A stretch of DNA of 64,000 nucleotides from Ectobacillus sp. JY-23 (GCF_023022965.1 NZ_CP095462.1:1798001-1862000); one strand, 5' to 3'; positions 39,491-49,378 are shown, counted from the first letter of the stretch. The notes: generated by a model not told the origin, from the letters alone. Numbers and translations are program-made.

Positions 39491-40695
39491 ACGTTCACCT
39501 TTTCTCTGCCGTTCACTTCACTATAGACCTTTGTCGGCAAACCAAATAATTCAATAAATCCAACAGCTGCACCATGATTGAATTGATCTTCCTGTGTGTA
39601 TGTCGCAAGCTTTTCATTATATAGAGAATGAGACGATTTTCTTCCTTCTATGATGGCATGCCCCTTAAATAACTTCACGCGCACTTCTCCTGTAACTTGC
39701 TTTTGCGTTTCTTGCAAAAAGGCCAGTAGTGCTGTTTTTAACGGAGAGAACCATAATCCATTGTAAATAAGCTCCGTCAGCTTATGCGCAATAATCGGCT
39801 TAAAGTGAGCAACATCTTTTGTTAGAGTTAGATCTTCTAACTCTTTATGCGCTTTGATAAGCGTCACTGCAGCTGGACATTCATATACCTCACGAGATTT
39901 AATCCCAACAAGGCGATTCTCTACATGGTCGATACGGCCAACACCGTGTTTTCCAGCAAGGGTATTCAACTCTAAAATCAGCTCATGGAGCGCATACACT
40001 TTGCCATTTAAGGAAACTGGAACACCTTCTACAAAAGCAATTTCAACGATATCAGCTATATCTGGTGTCGCTTCAATTGGTGTCGTTAAATCATAAGCAC
40101 CTTCCGGCGGCGCAGCCCAAGGGTCTTCTAGCACTCCGCATTCACATGCTCTTCCCCATAAATTCGCATCAATCGAATACGGGTTATCTAAATCAATTGG
40201 AATAGGAATGTTGTGCTTCATCGCGTAAGCAATTTCTTCTTCACGCGACCAGCTCCATTCACGTACAGGTGCAATGACCTGCAAATCTGGATTTAATGCT
40301 TTAAACGAAACTTCAAAGCGCACTTGGTCATTTCCTTTTCCCGTACAGCCGTGCGCAACAACAGAAGCCCCTGTTTTTTCAGCAATCTCAACAAGCTTCT
40401 TTGAAATTAACGGGCGTGATAACGCTGATACAAGGGGATATTTATCTTCATACAATGCATGACTTTGTAAAACCGGTAATACATATTGCTCTGCAAACTC
40501 TTGTTTCGCATCGATTGAATACGATTCGATTGCACCTACTTGTAACGCTTTTTGTTTAATGAATTCAACATCTTTTCCTTCACCTACATCAAGTCCTACC
40601 GCAACCACATCATATCCTTGCTGCTGTAACCATTTAATAGCGACCGATGTATCTAATCCCCCTGAATATGCTAAAACAACCTTTTGCTTTGTCAT
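39487..40695 (-). CDS. argG: Argininosuccinate synthase
   Basis: This enzyme joins citrulline and aspartate using ATP in arginine synthesis. The N-terminus has the PP-loop-like ATP site [15 protein letters not shown], and [14 protein letters not shown] is a family signature. It is 402 aa. GAAGGGGG precedes the ATG. Two ARG-box-like dyads lie just upstream, consistent with AhrC/ArgR repression of argGH. Confidence 0.98.
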   Translation of the reverse strand: MTKQKVVLAYSGGLDTSVAIKWLQQQGYDVVAVGLDVGEGKDVEFIKQKALQVGAIESYSIDAKQEFAEQYVLPVLQSHALYEDKYPLVSALSRPLISKKLVEIAEKTGASVVAHGCTGKGNDQVRFEVSFKALNPDLQVIAPVREWSWSREEEIAYAMKHNIPIPIDLDNPYSIDANLWGRACECGVLEDPWAAPPEGAYDLTTPIEATPDIADIVEIAFVEGVPVSLNGKVYALHELILELNTLAGKHGVGRIDHVENRLVGIKSREVYECPAAVTLIKAHKELEDLTLTKDVAHFKPIIAHKLTELIYNGLWFSPLKTALLAFLQETQKQVTGEVRVKLFKGHAIIEGRKSSHSLYNEKLATYTQEDQFNHGAAVGFIELFGLPTKVYSEVNGREKVNV

Positions 40696-40720
40696 ATATA
40701 TCCCCCTTCACTAAAGTATA

Positions 40721-40756
40721 TTTATTCAATAAAATTAATTTATATTCATGAATATA
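40721..40756 (-). promoter_or_regulatory. ARG-box-like dyads upstream of argG
   Basis: TATATTCATGAATATA (40741-40756) is a perfect 16-bp palindrome and TTTATTCAATAAA (40721-40733) a 6+1+6 dyad. Both resemble ArgR/AhrC boxes (TGAATA-type half sites) and lie 26-61 bp upstream of the argG start. Confidence 0.6.
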
Positions 40757-40877
40757 CTTTAACAGCTTTACAAAACACACGCAACTATTATTTTTCCGTT
40801 CCTACATTTCAGTCGAGATTTACAGGTATTTGCTATACAATATAAAGAACAATACAAGCGGCGGGGGGAAAACGAAA

Positions 40878-41195
40878 GTGTATACATATTTCAGGAAAGA
40901 TAAACGACTTGGAATTCTCATTCCACATGTTGAGACAGAGTGGTCACAATTAGATAGCAACATACAACAAGCCATCTTACTAAAATGGGAACAAATACGA
41001 GGCAGTATTCCAGACCGTATTAAAGAGCTGGAACAAATTATCAATCAAAAGCAGCATGCGCTGAATAATGAGGAAAACTTTTCCGTATGTTGCCGGTTAA
41101 ACAGTGAAATTGCTGATACAGCTTCTGTGATTAACGATTTATGGCTATGGTATCGTGCTAATCAAGAGCTGTCTGCCCAAAGAAGTCATACTTAA
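40878..41195 (+). CDS. Conserved hypothetical protein (105 aa)
   Basis: I do not recognise a named family. The product is soluble and charged. It begins VYTYFRKDKRLGILIPH, has a helical and probably coiled-coil middle (RIKELEQIINQKQHALNN) and ends with an aromatic cluster (NDLWLWYRANQ). The GTG at 40878 is preferred because GGGGGG lies about 9 nt upstream; a longer reading from 40830 translates through that site. It is divergent from argG, sharing its upstream region, and may be expressed from the opposite side of the ARG boxes. Confidence 0.75.
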   Translation: MYTYFRKDKRLGILIPHVETEWSQLDSNIQQAILLKWEQIRGSIPDRIKELEQIINQKQHALNNEENFSVCCRLNSEIADTASVINDLWLWYRANQELSAQRSHT

Positions 41196-41232
41196 AAAGG
41201 GGTAGTTACTGAGGTTTTATGTGAAGTATTAC

Positions 41233-41274
41233 GTAAAAAGCCTGAGGGGTGTGAATTTTCCCTCAAGCTTTTAC
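41233..41274. terminator. Bidirectional terminator
   Basis: GTAAAAAGCCTGAGGG pairs with CCCTCAAGCTTTTAC, with one bulge and one mismatch, around an 11-nt loop. It separates the 105-aa gene from the EcsC-family gene. Confidence 0.7.
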
Positions 41275-41293
41275 TTTTAAAGTATTCTTTTTA

Positions 41294-42130
41294 TTAAGAT
41301 TGTTTTTCTAGCATATAGCGCATTTGATAAAAACGGTGGGTGAACTCTGTTACATTGCGTGTCATACGATAATTAACGGTAGATCCTACCGCAACCCCTA
41401 GTATCGGAATCCCTTGCATGACCTTACGCCGCAGTGCATGAACTGCGAACACCTTCAAGATTTGGGTCAGAACCACTTGTACTGTACCGCTATCTATAAT
41501 GTCCTCCGCACCTTCATAAAAGAAAAGACCATATTCATCCTGCTCTAATTCCTCCAGTAGCTCTCGCCATGCATATTGCTGTAAACGAGACGGCAAAATG
41601 GCTGCATGAAACACTTTTAAAGCAAGCATCATTTCATATGGTTTATTCACATCATAACCGTATGTTGTAGCGATAAGCTGTACAGCTTTTAAATTGATAG
41701 CAATCATCAGCGGTAAATCTGCCGCCAGAAGCAGCATACCCCCTGCACCCGTAGCAGCTCCCTGAACAAAAGAATAAAGTCTGTGGCGCGCCACTTGCTG
41801 TTCCGTTATATAAATGAGTTGATCAATCGTTAACTGTCGCAAATCTTCAATATGTTCAATCTCTTCCTCAAATAACCTAGCATTGGAAAGAATGCGATTT
41901 CTTGCATCTAACTGCGACTGAGAGCTTTGAATAAGAGCATGAAGATGAAATAACCATTGATCAGCTTTTGCAAAAAACTCAGTTTTTTTACTTCCAGGCA
42001 ATTTAGCAAACGAGCTCTTTAACCATTTGTCATATGCTCTCTGAAAATCAGTAGAATCTTGTTGAGATAGCTGATATTGCCAACTTTCGATATCATTCCA
42101 TATCTTTTGCTCACGTTGGGAAAGATTCAT
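41294..42130 (-). CDS. EcsC-family protein
   Basis: This 278-aa protein matches the EcsC family. The central part has the Gly-rich hydrophobic segment GAATGAGGMLLLAADLPLMI followed by KAVQLIATTYGYD, which is family-typical. The N-terminal half is helical and charged. EcsC-like proteins are poorly understood; one is encoded next to an ABC transporter in B. subtilis, but none is adjacent here. I chose the ATG at 42130 because AAAGGAG is 8 nt upstream. Confidence 0.85.
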   Translation of the reverse strand: MNLSQREQKIWNDIESWQYQLSQQDSTDFQRAYDKWLKSSFAKLPGSKKTEFFAKADQWLFHLHALIQSSQSQLDARNRILSNARLFEEEIEHIEDLRQLTIDQLIYITEQQVARHRLYSFVQGAATGAGGMLLLAADLPLMIAINLKAVQLIATTYGYDVNKPYEMMLALKVFHAAILPSRLQQYAWRELLEELEQDEYGLFFYEGAEDIIDSGTVQVVLTQILKVFAVHALRRKVMQGIPILGVAVGSTVNYRMTRNVTEFTHRFYQMRYMLEKQS

Positions 42131-42239
42131 ACAGCACACTCCTTTACAAACACACTTTTCCTTTATCATACCATATGTTTCCTGTTTACATAACCTCATT
42201 CAAAACTACAGAAGGACTTTAACTGATATTTATTACAGC

Positions 42240-42271
42240 AAAAAAGACGGGGCTATAGCCCCGTCTTTTTT
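42240..42271 (-). terminator. Terminator after ackA
   Basis: An inverted repeat of AAAAAAGACGGGGCTA and its exact complement, with a T7 run; it touches the ackA stop codon. Confidence 0.88.
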
Positions 42272-43461
42272 TATACATGCGCTAAACGTGTTACGTCGCG
42301 CGCAATCATGACTTCTTCGTTTGTCGGAATGACAATTACTTTTACAGGAGAGTGCGGATAATTGATAAACGCTTCCTCACCGCGCACTTTATTGCGTTTT
42401 GGATCCCAGTATACACCCATGAACTCTAGTCCTTCTAGAACACGCTCACGAATTAACGCACTGTTTTCACCGATACCAGCCGTGAAGATGATTGCATCTA
42501 CACCTTTCATACGTGCTGCGTAAGAGCCAATGTATTTATGAATACGGCTTACGAAAATATCCATCGCTACTTTCGCACGCTCGTTTCCTTCTTCTTCTGC
42601 TTGCTCAATGTCACGTAGATCACTTGAGAAGCCGGAGATACCTAGCATACCACTCTTTTTGTTCAAAACGTTTACTACTTCTTCAACAGTTTGACCTGTT
42701 TTTTCCATGATGTATGGAATCAAAGCCGGGTCCAAGTTACCAGAACGCGTTCCCATCGTTACACCAGCAAGTGGTGTGAAGCCCATCGATGTATCAATAG
42801 ACTTTCCGCCTTCTACAGCTGCAATACTTGCGCCGTTACCCAAATGACAAGATAACAGACGTAATTGCTCGATCGGACGACCTAACAGCTGTGCAGCACG
42901 CTCTGTTACATATTTATGAGAGGTACCGTGGAAACCGTATTTGCGAATACCAAACTTTTCATAGTACTCATACGGTAAGCTGTACAGGAAAGATTCTTCC
43001 GGCATCGTTTGATGGAACGCGGTATCAAATACGGCTACTGCTGGTACGTTTGGTAAAGCTTCTTGGAATGCTTTAATACCAACGATATTAGCCGGATTAT
43101 GAAGAGGTGCCAAATCATTTAAGTCTTCAATCGCTGCTAATACTTCACCTGTAATCAATACAGAGTCCGCAAACTTTTCACCACCATGAACAACACGATG
43201 ACCTACGCCGCTGATTTCATCTAGTGAAGAAATAATACCTGTGCTTGTTAATTTATCAAGAAGCATCTTTACAGCTACAGCGTGATCTGGGATATCTAAT
43301 ACTTCTGTTTGCTTTTCGTCATTCACTGTAATTGTAAATACGCTGTCGTTCAAACCAATTCGCTCTACTAAACCTTTTGTTAATACTTTTTCGCTCGGCA
43401 TTTCAAATAGCTGAAATTTCAAAGAAGAACTTCCGGCGTTAATTGCAATAACCTTTGACAT
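42271..43461 (-). CDS. ackA: Acetate kinase
   Basis: This enzyme makes ATP and acetate from acetyl phosphate in overflow metabolism. Family signatures are [16 protein letters not shown] at the N-terminus, [13 protein letters not shown] and FHGTSHKYV. It is 396 aa. I chose the ATG at 43461; GGAG is about 11 nt upstream, and an extension to 43536 has no better site. The ytxK-ackA order is as in B. subtilis. I did not find a clear cre site in the 236-bp upstream gap. Confidence 0.97.
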   Translation of the reverse strand: MSKVIAINAGSSSLKFQLFEMPSEKVLTKGLVERIGLNDSVFTITVNDEKQTEVLDIPDHAVAVKMLLDKLTSTGIISSLDEISGVGHRVVHGGEKFADSVLITGEVLAAIEDLNDLAPLHNPANIVGIKAFQEALPNVPAVAVFDTAFHQTMPEESFLYSLPYEYYEKFGIRKYGFHGTSHKYVTERAAQLLGRPIEQLRLLSCHLGNGASIAAVEGGKSIDTSMGFTPLAGVTMGTRSGNLDPALIPYIMEKTGQTVEEVVNVLNKKSGMLGISGFSSDLRDIEQAEEEGNERAKVAMDIFVSRIHKYIGSYAARMKGVDAIIFTAGIGENSALIRERVLEGLEFMGVYWDPKRNKVRGEEAFINYPHSPVKVIVIPTNEEVMIARDVTRLAHV

Positions 43462-43697
43462 GTCGTCTTTCGCTCCTTTTTCACTCATGTTAGCTATGCG
43501 GCAGACCGCAAACCGTGTCGAAGTTTCATAATTCACTTTACTAATTTAAACACTGTATGCTATATATTTCAAGAAAAAAGAGTGAAACACACAAAAAAAT
43601 ATTATAATACAGATTTACAAAAACCTAACAATTTTGTTATTACCACAAGATATATCAATAACCTGTATCATATTAAACAAAGTGTCTGTTATACACC

Positions 43698-44681
43698 TTA
43701 CTTATTTTGTTGGAACCATTCCTCAATTTGTTTCACCATGGACTCCATAGCTTGCACTTTAGAGAAGGAAGGAAGCTCTGCAAGCATCGCCTGCTTTGGC
43801 GCTTTCGCATTGGCTCCTTTTTTCTGCAGAACAAATATACTTTTTGCATTTTTCTCGTTTTTAAACATCGACACAGGCAGCTGCAGCAAGCCTTGTATAT
43901 ACGCGTGCTCCTTCAAAAAGGTATGCAGCTTTGCCGCTTGTTCACTTTCAAATAAAAAGTTTGGAATCAAGAAGAATACATATCCGCCTTCTTTTGTGTG
44001 CCTAATGCTTTGTTCCATTAAAAGGTGATGCGTATAGGAAAGACCCGTATCTGCACATAATTCGTACTCAGCAGCGCGTAATTCATTCGGATAATACCCA
44101 ACAGGTAAATCGCAGACAACAGCATCAACTGGATCAATATAAAGAGCCCCTAATCCGTCTTGATGAAACAGTTCTATGCCCAGTCTCTGCAAATTCGCAT
44201 TTACAAACGCAAGCCGAAGTAACAATTCATCTACTTCAACGCCATACCCTTGCATCGTTGTTCCTTCAGGTGCTGCATTGAATACTGTTGTCAATAAATT
44301 TGCCGTACCAACCGCAGGATCCAACACTGTGATATGTTGCTTATCTTTTAGGAACTTGTGAAATAAGTAGCCAGTAAACAATCCAACTGCATCCGGCGTC
44401 ATTTCATGATTAGCTTGTACTCCTTCTTTCATTCCTTTTAACAAACAAAGCTGAAAGGCTTTACGCATTTCCTCTCCCTTATATTGTTCTTCCAAGAGCT
44501 TTTGGTATTCCCGGTTTAATCTCTCAATTGCAGACGTCGACAAATTGGATTGTAAAACGGTTCCTTCAAATACATTATCACCCGCTTCTACCAGCGCTTC
44601 TAGGTACGTAATATCTAATTCCTTTTTTAATACCAAACATGACGTATCAAGTACAGAAAAAATCGTTTCTACTACATTCAT
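43698..44681 (-). CDS. ytxK: Class I SAM-dependent methyltransferase YtxK
   Basis: This protein resembles DNA adenine methyltransferases of type I systems, 327 aa. Motif I is VLDPAVGTANLL, and the catalytic motif IV position reads DLPVGYYP instead of NPPY/F, so its target may not be DNA adenine. No restriction or specificity genes are nearby, consistent with a housekeeping or orphan role. I chose the ATG at 44681 because GAGGAGG is 8 nt upstream. Confidence 0.9.
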   Translation of the reverse strand: MNVVETIFSVLDTSCLVLKKELDITYLEALVEAGDNVFEGTVLQSNLSTSAIERLNREYQKLLEEQYKGEEMRKAFQLCLLKGMKEGVQANHEMTPDAVGLFTGYLFHKFLKDKQHITVLDPAVGTANLLTTVFNAAPEGTTMQGYGVEVDELLLRLAFVNANLQRLGIELFHQDGLGALYIDPVDAVVCDLPVGYYPNELRAAEYELCADTGLSYTHHLLMEQSIRHTKEGGYVFFLIPNFLFESEQAAKLHTFLKEHAYIQGLLQLPVSMFKNEKNAKSIFVLQKKGANAKAPKQAMLAELPSFSKVQAMESMVKQIEEWFQQNK

Positions 44682-44750
44682 TGTATATACCTCCTCATTA
44701 CACATAAATCTCATCATATCACATCTATTATCTGTTATACATTCCATTGA

Positions 44751-44780
44751 AAAAGCATCCTCAGAATAGAGGATGCTTTT
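44751..44780 (-). terminator. Terminator after tpx
   Basis: AAAAGCATCCTC and its complement form a 12-bp stem with a 6-nt loop, directly after the tpx stop. Confidence 0.85.
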
Positions 44781-44783
44781 GGT

Positions 44784-45284
44784 TTACTTTGCTGCTTTTG
44801 CCGCCGCGATTGCCGCTTCGTAATCTGGATGACTTGTACCTTCCGCCACATATTCCACATATGTTACGTTATTTTCACTATCAAGTACGAAAACCGCACG
44901 AGCTAACAAACGAAGTTCTTTCATGACAACGCCATATGCTTCTCCAAATGAAAGGTCACGATGGTCTGAAAGTGTTACTACATTCTCTAACCCGTTAGAA
45001 GCACACCAACGTTTTTGTGCGAACGGAAGATCCGCGCTAATTGTCAATACCTTCACATTCTCTACTTGAGAAGCTTCTTCGTTGAAACGGCGCGTTTGTG
45101 CATCGCACACGCCAGTGTCAATAGATGGCACAACACTAATTAGTTTAACAGCGCCTTTATATGTGTCCAGTGTCACTGGTGATAAATCATTTGCAAGTAC
45201 TGTGAAGCTTGGTGCTTTATCTCCTACCTTCACTTCATTACCAATCAAAGTTACTGGATTGCCTTTAAATGTAACGTTTGCCAT
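44784..45284 (-). CDS. tpx: Thiol peroxidase
   Basis: This is a 2-Cys peroxiredoxin of the Tpx type that reduces hydroperoxides with thioredoxin. The peroxidatic Cys is in [14 protein letters not shown] near residue 60 and the resolving Cys in KRWCASNGL near residue 94. It is 166 aa, the usual length. GAGGAGG precedes the ATG. It lies between ytfJ and ytxK as in B. subtilis. Confidence 0.97.
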   Translation of the reverse strand: MANVTFKGNPVTLIGNEVKVGDKAPSFTVLANDLSPVTLDTYKGAVKLISVVPSIDTGVCDAQTRRFNEEASQVENVKVLTISADLPFAQKRWCASNGLENVVTLSDHRDLSFGEAYGVVMKELRLLARAVFVLDSENNVTYVEYVAEGTSHPDYEAAIAAAKAAK

Positions 45285-45364
45285 TTCAACATCCTCCTCA
45301 ATTTATGTAATATGTACATTTTTTATAATAGAGGGAAGCGACACCGATTGCAAACAAAAGACAA

Positions 45365-45399
45365 CGCCAAGCGATAATTTCTCATTCATTCGCTTGGCG
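45365..45399. terminator. Hairpin after ytfJ
   Basis: CGCCAAGCGA pairs with TCGCTTGGCG (10 bp) around a 15-nt loop. A T-rich tail follows on the minus strand, so a weak terminator is likely. Confidence 0.55.
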
Positions 45400-45408
45400 C
45401 AGCTTCAT

Positions 45409-45792
45409 TTACATTACAACAGGTGGCTCTTCATCTTTTTTCATCATATCTTGTACTTTCTCAATCGCTTGTGGTGTAAGTTCAATAATTTTATCAAGCA
45501 GATGCGTGTGCTTCTCTAGATGTAGCACCTTTACACCAGATGCACTCACAAGAAGGAATGCAACAGGCGTAATGGAAACACCGCCTCCACTTCCCCCGCC
45601 GAACGGGTAATTGCCTTCACGTTTCCCAAACTCACTGCCTCCAGCTGCAAATCCGAATCCCACTTTTGAAACAGTTAAAATGACGCTCCCATCTGGAGAC
45701 TGAATTGGGTCCCCAATAATGGTGTTTACATCTATCATCGTTTTCAAATTTTCCATAGCGGTTGTCATCAACCCTTGGATAGGATGTGCCAT
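45409..45792 (-). CDS. ytfJ: Sporulation protein YtfJ (GerW)
   Basis: This 127-aa protein of the GerW/YtfJ family is needed for normal germination behaviour of B. subtilis spores. The middle is Gly-rich (VGFGFAAGGSEFG then FGGGSGGGVSITPVAFLLV), as is family-typical. GGGGG is 7 nt before the ATG. It follows ytfI by 4 bp, so they are one operon. Confidence 0.94.
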   Translation of the reverse strand: MAHPIQGLMTTAMENLKTMIDVNTIIGDPIQSPDGSVILTVSKVGFGFAAGGSEFGKREGNYPFGGGSGGGVSITPVAFLLVSASGVKVLHLEKHTHLLDKIIELTPQAIEKVQDMMKKDEEPPVVM

Positions 45793-45796
45793 TGTA

Positions 45797-46423
45797 TTAC
45801 CCCCTTACATCCGCATCATGGCCTGTAAAAACAGGTTTCTTTTTTCGTATATAGCGAAATAATTTTACTGCTGTTAGTAACGCCTTTCCAATTCGGAACG
45901 TGATGGTGCATTCAAGCTGAGATGTTGCAATCTCACCTTGAAAAACGGGAACAACCTCAAGCTCTGGCGCTTTGACAATCTTCATATACGTGCTGAGGGT
46001 GCCCAATATCATTCCCTTAACAGACCAAAGACCACCGGCGATAACGCCGGTATAGGCTGCATCGCCTGTTCCAATATAAGAACGCCATAAAAACTTCTTA
46101 ATACGAACAGAGCGAAGAAAGCCCTTAATCATAGTATGGATGTCACCTGCGCTTTTTATCAACTCAGGCAGCCGTTCTGCCCAAGTGGAAAAAGAAGGCG
46201 AATCATCCTCGGATTGTATTGGTTCCTGCTCACTTGTAGCTTTTTTTTTCTCCATCAGCTCTAAAACATTAATGGTATAGCGAAAAAATAAGATACGAAC
46301 TCTTACAAACACCCGTTGCTCCTGCGGGGTATAGCCAGCCATAATTGTAATTGAAATTTTCGTGACCAAAACAAGTAAAAACAGGAGCAACAGCACTGCC
46401 GGTATGATTACAAACCATTGCAT
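45797..46423 (-). CDS. ytfI: DUF2953 protein YtfI
   Basis: This 208-aa protein has an N-terminal membrane anchor (about residues 4-30) and a soluble remainder of the DUF2953 family. It always accompanies ytfJ in spore-forming bacilli and is presumed to have a sporulation role. Its biochemical function is unknown. Confidence 0.87.
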   Translation of the reverse strand: MQWFVIIPAVLLLLFLLVLVTKISITIMAGYTPQEQRVFVRVRILFFRYTINVLELMEKKKATSEQEPIQSEDDSPSFSTWAERLPELIKSAGDIHTMIKGFLRSVRIKKFLWRSYIGTGDAAYTGVIAGGLWSVKGMILGTLSTYMKIVKAPELEVVPVFQGEIATSQLECTITFRIGKALLTAVKLFRYIRKKKPVFTGHDADVRG

Positions 46424-46574
46424 ACTCGTTCATCCTTTCATTCCCTATCCATTATCGACGCATTTAAGAGCAAATAAACACGAATTCACTATAAAAACAA
46501 GATGATGTTATACATCTCATGCCACTATCATTTAAACCGGAAACCAACACGTGGCTGCAATAAAACAAAAACAA

Positions 46575-46757
46575 GGCTGTGTTAAAACCTAGTGTTAATA
46601 ATGAGCACTTGTTGATTGGAGTGAAGGGGGTTAGACTCCCGCGGGACAAACAAGTCAAAGGGAGACCGTGCAGGCGCATAGCGCTGAGGAGGCTCCCTGA
46701 CTGCCCGCGGAAAGCGAACACCCGTAACGGAAATCAACAACGAACTTTAACAGACCC
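46575..46757 (+). repeat. Dispersed Bacillaceae-type repeat element, copy 2
   Basis: This element is 183 bp with imperfect terminal inverted repeats: GGCTGTGTTAAA at the left and CTTTAACAGACCC at the right. Inside, GTTGATTGGAG, AGACTCCCGCGGGA, GAGGAGGCTCC, GCCCGCGGAAAGCGA and CGGAAATCAAC follow in order and match the copy at 7620-7817. GC-rich, strongly structured and without a gene, it looks like a MITE- or REP-like non-autonomous repeat. It occupies much of the 435-bp ytfI-nadK2 spacer. Confidence 0.7.
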
Positions 46758-46858
46758 AAAAACAAAAGAAATGATTAAAATAGAAAAGAGGAAATTTTCA
46801 TTTAATATGGAAATATAGTATACGAATACAACTTTATGACAGCAGTGGAGGGATTAAC

Positions 46859-47662
46859 ATGGAAGATCGTCGCAAACTATATTTCTTTTATGGTGAAAAA
46901 GATGAAACCGTACTTAGTAAAATGCAACCGATTTATAGCATACTAGAGGAAAAAGGATTTACAATCTTATCGCAGCCGGACGAAGCGAATGCTATTATTA
47001 GCGTTGGAGAAGACGGTACATTTTTGCAAGCGCTTCGCAAAACTGGCTTTCGTGATGACTGCTTATATGCAGGTGTCTCCGTAACAGATGAAACGTCTTT
47101 TTACTGCGATTTTCATATTGATCATGCAGATAAAGCGCTGGCTGAAATTACACATACAGAAATTGAAGTACGAAAGTATCCTACCATTCATGTAACAGTC
47201 GATGATGACACAGCTTTTTACTGTTTGAACGAATTTTCTTTACGTTCAAGTATTATTAAAACATTTGCGGTCGATGTGTTTATTGACGATTTATATTTCG
47301 AAACATTCCGCGGTGACGGCCTTGTCGTTTCCACACCGACAGGAAGCACAGCTTATAATAAATCACTGCGTGGTGCAGTCGTAGACCCAATGCTACCTTG
47401 TTATCAAGTAAGTGAGCTAGCATCGTTAAATAATAACAGCTATCGTACGCTTGGTTCACCTTTTATACTTAGCGGCAATCGTACATTAACGCTTCGTATT
47501 GCACCCGGTGACAGCAGTTATCCTGTCATGGGTATGGATAATGAAGCTCTTAGCATTCAGCATGTTGAACGCGTACAAATTCAATTAAGCGACAAACCCA
47601 TCAAAACAGTTAAACTGAAAAACAATTCGTTTTGGGAAAAAGTACAACGTACGTTTTTATAA
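46859..47662 (+). CDS. nadK2: NAD kinase
   Basis: This enzyme phosphorylates NAD to NADP. The nucleotide motif is SVGEDGTFLQAL (usual GGDGT, here GEDGT), the NAD-binding motif is LNEFSLR, and GDGLVVSTPTGSTAYN is the second signature. At 267 aa it matches the second Bacillus NAD kinase (YtdI/NadK2) by position next to ytcJ-ytcI-sspA. It is the only plus-strand gene in this stretch. Confidence 0.93.
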   Translation: MEDRRKLYFFYGEKDETVLSKMQPIYSILEEKGFTILSQPDEANAIISVGEDGTFLQALRKTGFRDDCLYAGVSVTDETSFYCDFHIDHADKALAEITHTEIEVRKYPTIHVTVDDDTAFYCLNEFSLRSSIIKTFAVDVFIDDLYFETFRGDGLVVSTPTGSTAYNKSLRGAVVDPMLPCYQVSELASLNNNSYRTLGSPFILSGNRTLTLRIAPGDSSYPVMGMDNEALSIQHVERVQIQLSDKPIKTVKLKNNSFWEKVQRTFL

Positions 47663-47790
47663 GAAAAGCAGAGCCGACCAGTTAGGCACAGAAGCTAAGG
47701 TTCTCAGCCCTAAAAGGCGCTTTTTGCCTTAATGGGCTGGGGTTCTCTGACCAGAGGAGCTAGCCGCTGCAGCTAGACACTAGAAAAGCG
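47660..47790. repeat. Structured intergenic repeat-like element downstream of nadK2
   Basis: The sequence has nested pairing: CAGCCC with GGGCTG enclosing AAGGCGCTTTTTGCCTT, flanked by CTAGACACTAGAAAAGCGG. I recall similar short intergenic elements in other Bacillus genomes, but no second copy is in this window. It does not resemble the elements at 7620 and 46575. Confidence 0.5.
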
Positions 47791-47799
47791 GAAGCAGAC

Positions 47800-47833
47800 A
47801 AAAAATAACGAGGCAAATGCCTCGTTATTTTTT
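47800..47833. terminator. Bidirectional terminator between nadK2 and ytcJ
   Basis: AAAAAATAACGAGGC and its complement form a 15-bp stem with a 4-nt loop; it overlaps the ytcJ stop region. Confidence 0.87.
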
Positions 47834-49378
47834 GTAAACAGTTTCTCCATCTACAACCGTCATACACGTCTTTATATGAAGTAATTCGTCCACTTCAATT
47901 GTAAATGGGTCTCTATCTATAATCGTAAAATCTGCATCGTATCCTGGAACAATCTTGCCGCGCTCATTTTCTTTACAAATGGCTAATGCACTTCCTACAG
48001 TAAATAACTGCAATGCTTCAAAGACGCTCAATCTTTCTTCGGGCATGTAGACCATCCCATCAAATAAGCTTTTTCTTGTTACTGCGCCATATATGCCCAA
48101 AAACGGATTTACATCTTCAATTGGCGCATCCGAGCCACCAGCGCACATGAACCCCTTCTGTAATAACGTTTTCCATGCATACGCATATTGCAGGCGATTA
48201 GGACCCAGTTTCTCAATTACGGAAGGAAAATCAGATGTCACAAATACAGGTTGTAAATCCAGCACAACTGATAATGATCTAGCTCTTTCAATCAAATCTT
48301 CTCGCAATACCTGACAATGGATAATTCGGTCACGTTGTCCTGGGTGAGGTGGATGTTTTTCAATCGCTTCTACAATATACTCAAATGATAAATCACCAAT
48401 CGTATGAACCGCCACCGTCAATCCCATTTCTCTTGCCTTTTTGACCAGTTGCGCGAGTTCTTCTCTTTCAAACACCGCAACGCCTTTGGTATCTTCATCT
48501 GCATAGGGCTCACTCAGCAAAGCTGTTCGGCCCCCTAACGAGCCGTCTGCAAAAATTTTCATTGCTCCAAACTCAATGTAGCGCGTGCTTTCATAGTGCG
48601 GCAATTCATCCACTACTTCATGATGTACAAGTAAATGTGTTTTAAAAGGTTTGTCACTTAACCCATTCACAAACGCGCGGTGTGTTTGCGCAAAACCACC
48701 GTAGTAATTTAAATCTTCTGTATGACAACCAACAAGTCCTTTGCTGTAACAATCTGCAACAGCTGTTTCCAAGGCCTTTTGTAAATAAGCATCACTTTGC
48801 ATTGGAACAATATCGTCTAGCAATTCTTGTGCGCGTTCATATAGTAAACCATTTGGTTCACCCGTTATATCTCGGCCAATTTTTCCGCCTTTTGGATCAT
48901 CTTTAGGCAATTGTAACTGACTCAAAACGTAAGAATTCACCAATACCACATGTCGGCACATACGTTTTAATACAATTGGATGTGTACTTGTAATACGATC
49001 CAAGTCTTTTTTATGAATTATTTTACAATCCGAAAAAGCATTCTCATTCCAACCCTCACCAATAATCCATTCGCCACTTGGTGTATTTGCAGCCTTGTCA
49101 GCTATCAGCCCTAACATCTCCTCATATGACTTACAATAGCTCAGATCCAAGCGCATGAGACGCTCTCCGTGTCCGATAAGGTGCATATGACTGTCTGTTA
49201 ATCCCGGCAGCATAACCTGTCCTTGTAAGTCGTAATAGGTATCGACTTGATAAGCACGAGAAAGCGCTTCGACTGTTCCTGTTTCTACAATCTTACCATT
49301 AGCAACATACACTGCTTCTACGATTTCTCCTTCTTTTTCCATTGTATAAATACGTCCACCATACCAAATTTCTCCCAT
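47825..49378 (-). CDS. ytcJ: Amidohydrolase-family protein YtcJ
   Basis: This is a 517-aa metal-dependent hydrolase of the amidohydrolase-3 group. Metal ligands are in DSHMHLIGHG, AVHTIGD and GSDAPIEDVNPF; FADGSLGGRTALL is family-typical. The natural substrate is unknown. AAAGGAGG is 4 nt before the ATG. It is downstream of ytcI and separated by a hairpin. Confidence 0.9.
   Translation of the reverse strand: MGEIWYGGRIYTMEKEGEIVEAVYVANGKIVETGTVEALSRAYQVDTYYDLQGQVMLPGLTDSHMHLIGHGERLMRLDLSYCKSYEEMLGLIADKAANTPSGEWIIGEGWNENAFSDCKIIHKKDLDRITSTHPIVLKRMCRHVVLVNSYVLSQLQLPKDDPKGGKIGRDITGEPNGLLYERAQELLDDIVPMQSDAYLQKALETAVADCYSKGLVGCHTEDLNYYGGFAQTHRAFVNGLSDKPFKTHLLVHHEVVDELPHYESTRYIEFGAMKIFADGSLGGRTALLSEPYADEDTKGVAVFEREELAQLVKKAREMGLTVAVHTIGDLSFEYIVEAIEKHPPHPGQRDRIIHCQVLREDLIERARSLSVVLDLQPVFVTSDFPSVIEKLGPNRLQYAYAWKTLLQKGFMCAGGSDAPIEDVNPFLGIYGAVTRKSLFDGMVYMPEERLSVFEALQLFTVGSALAICKENERGKIVPGYDADFTIIDRDPFTIEVDELLHIKTCMTVVDGETVYKK

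Noticed and set aside
43698-44681. Orphan restriction-modification system
   Set aside because: The methyltransferase-like YtxK stands alone, has a divergent motif IV, and is syntenic housekeeping next to ackA.
46464-46721. 85-aa minus-strand gene upstream of nadK2
   Set aside because: It lies largely across the dispersed repeat and reads its inverted blocks; no ribosome binding site.
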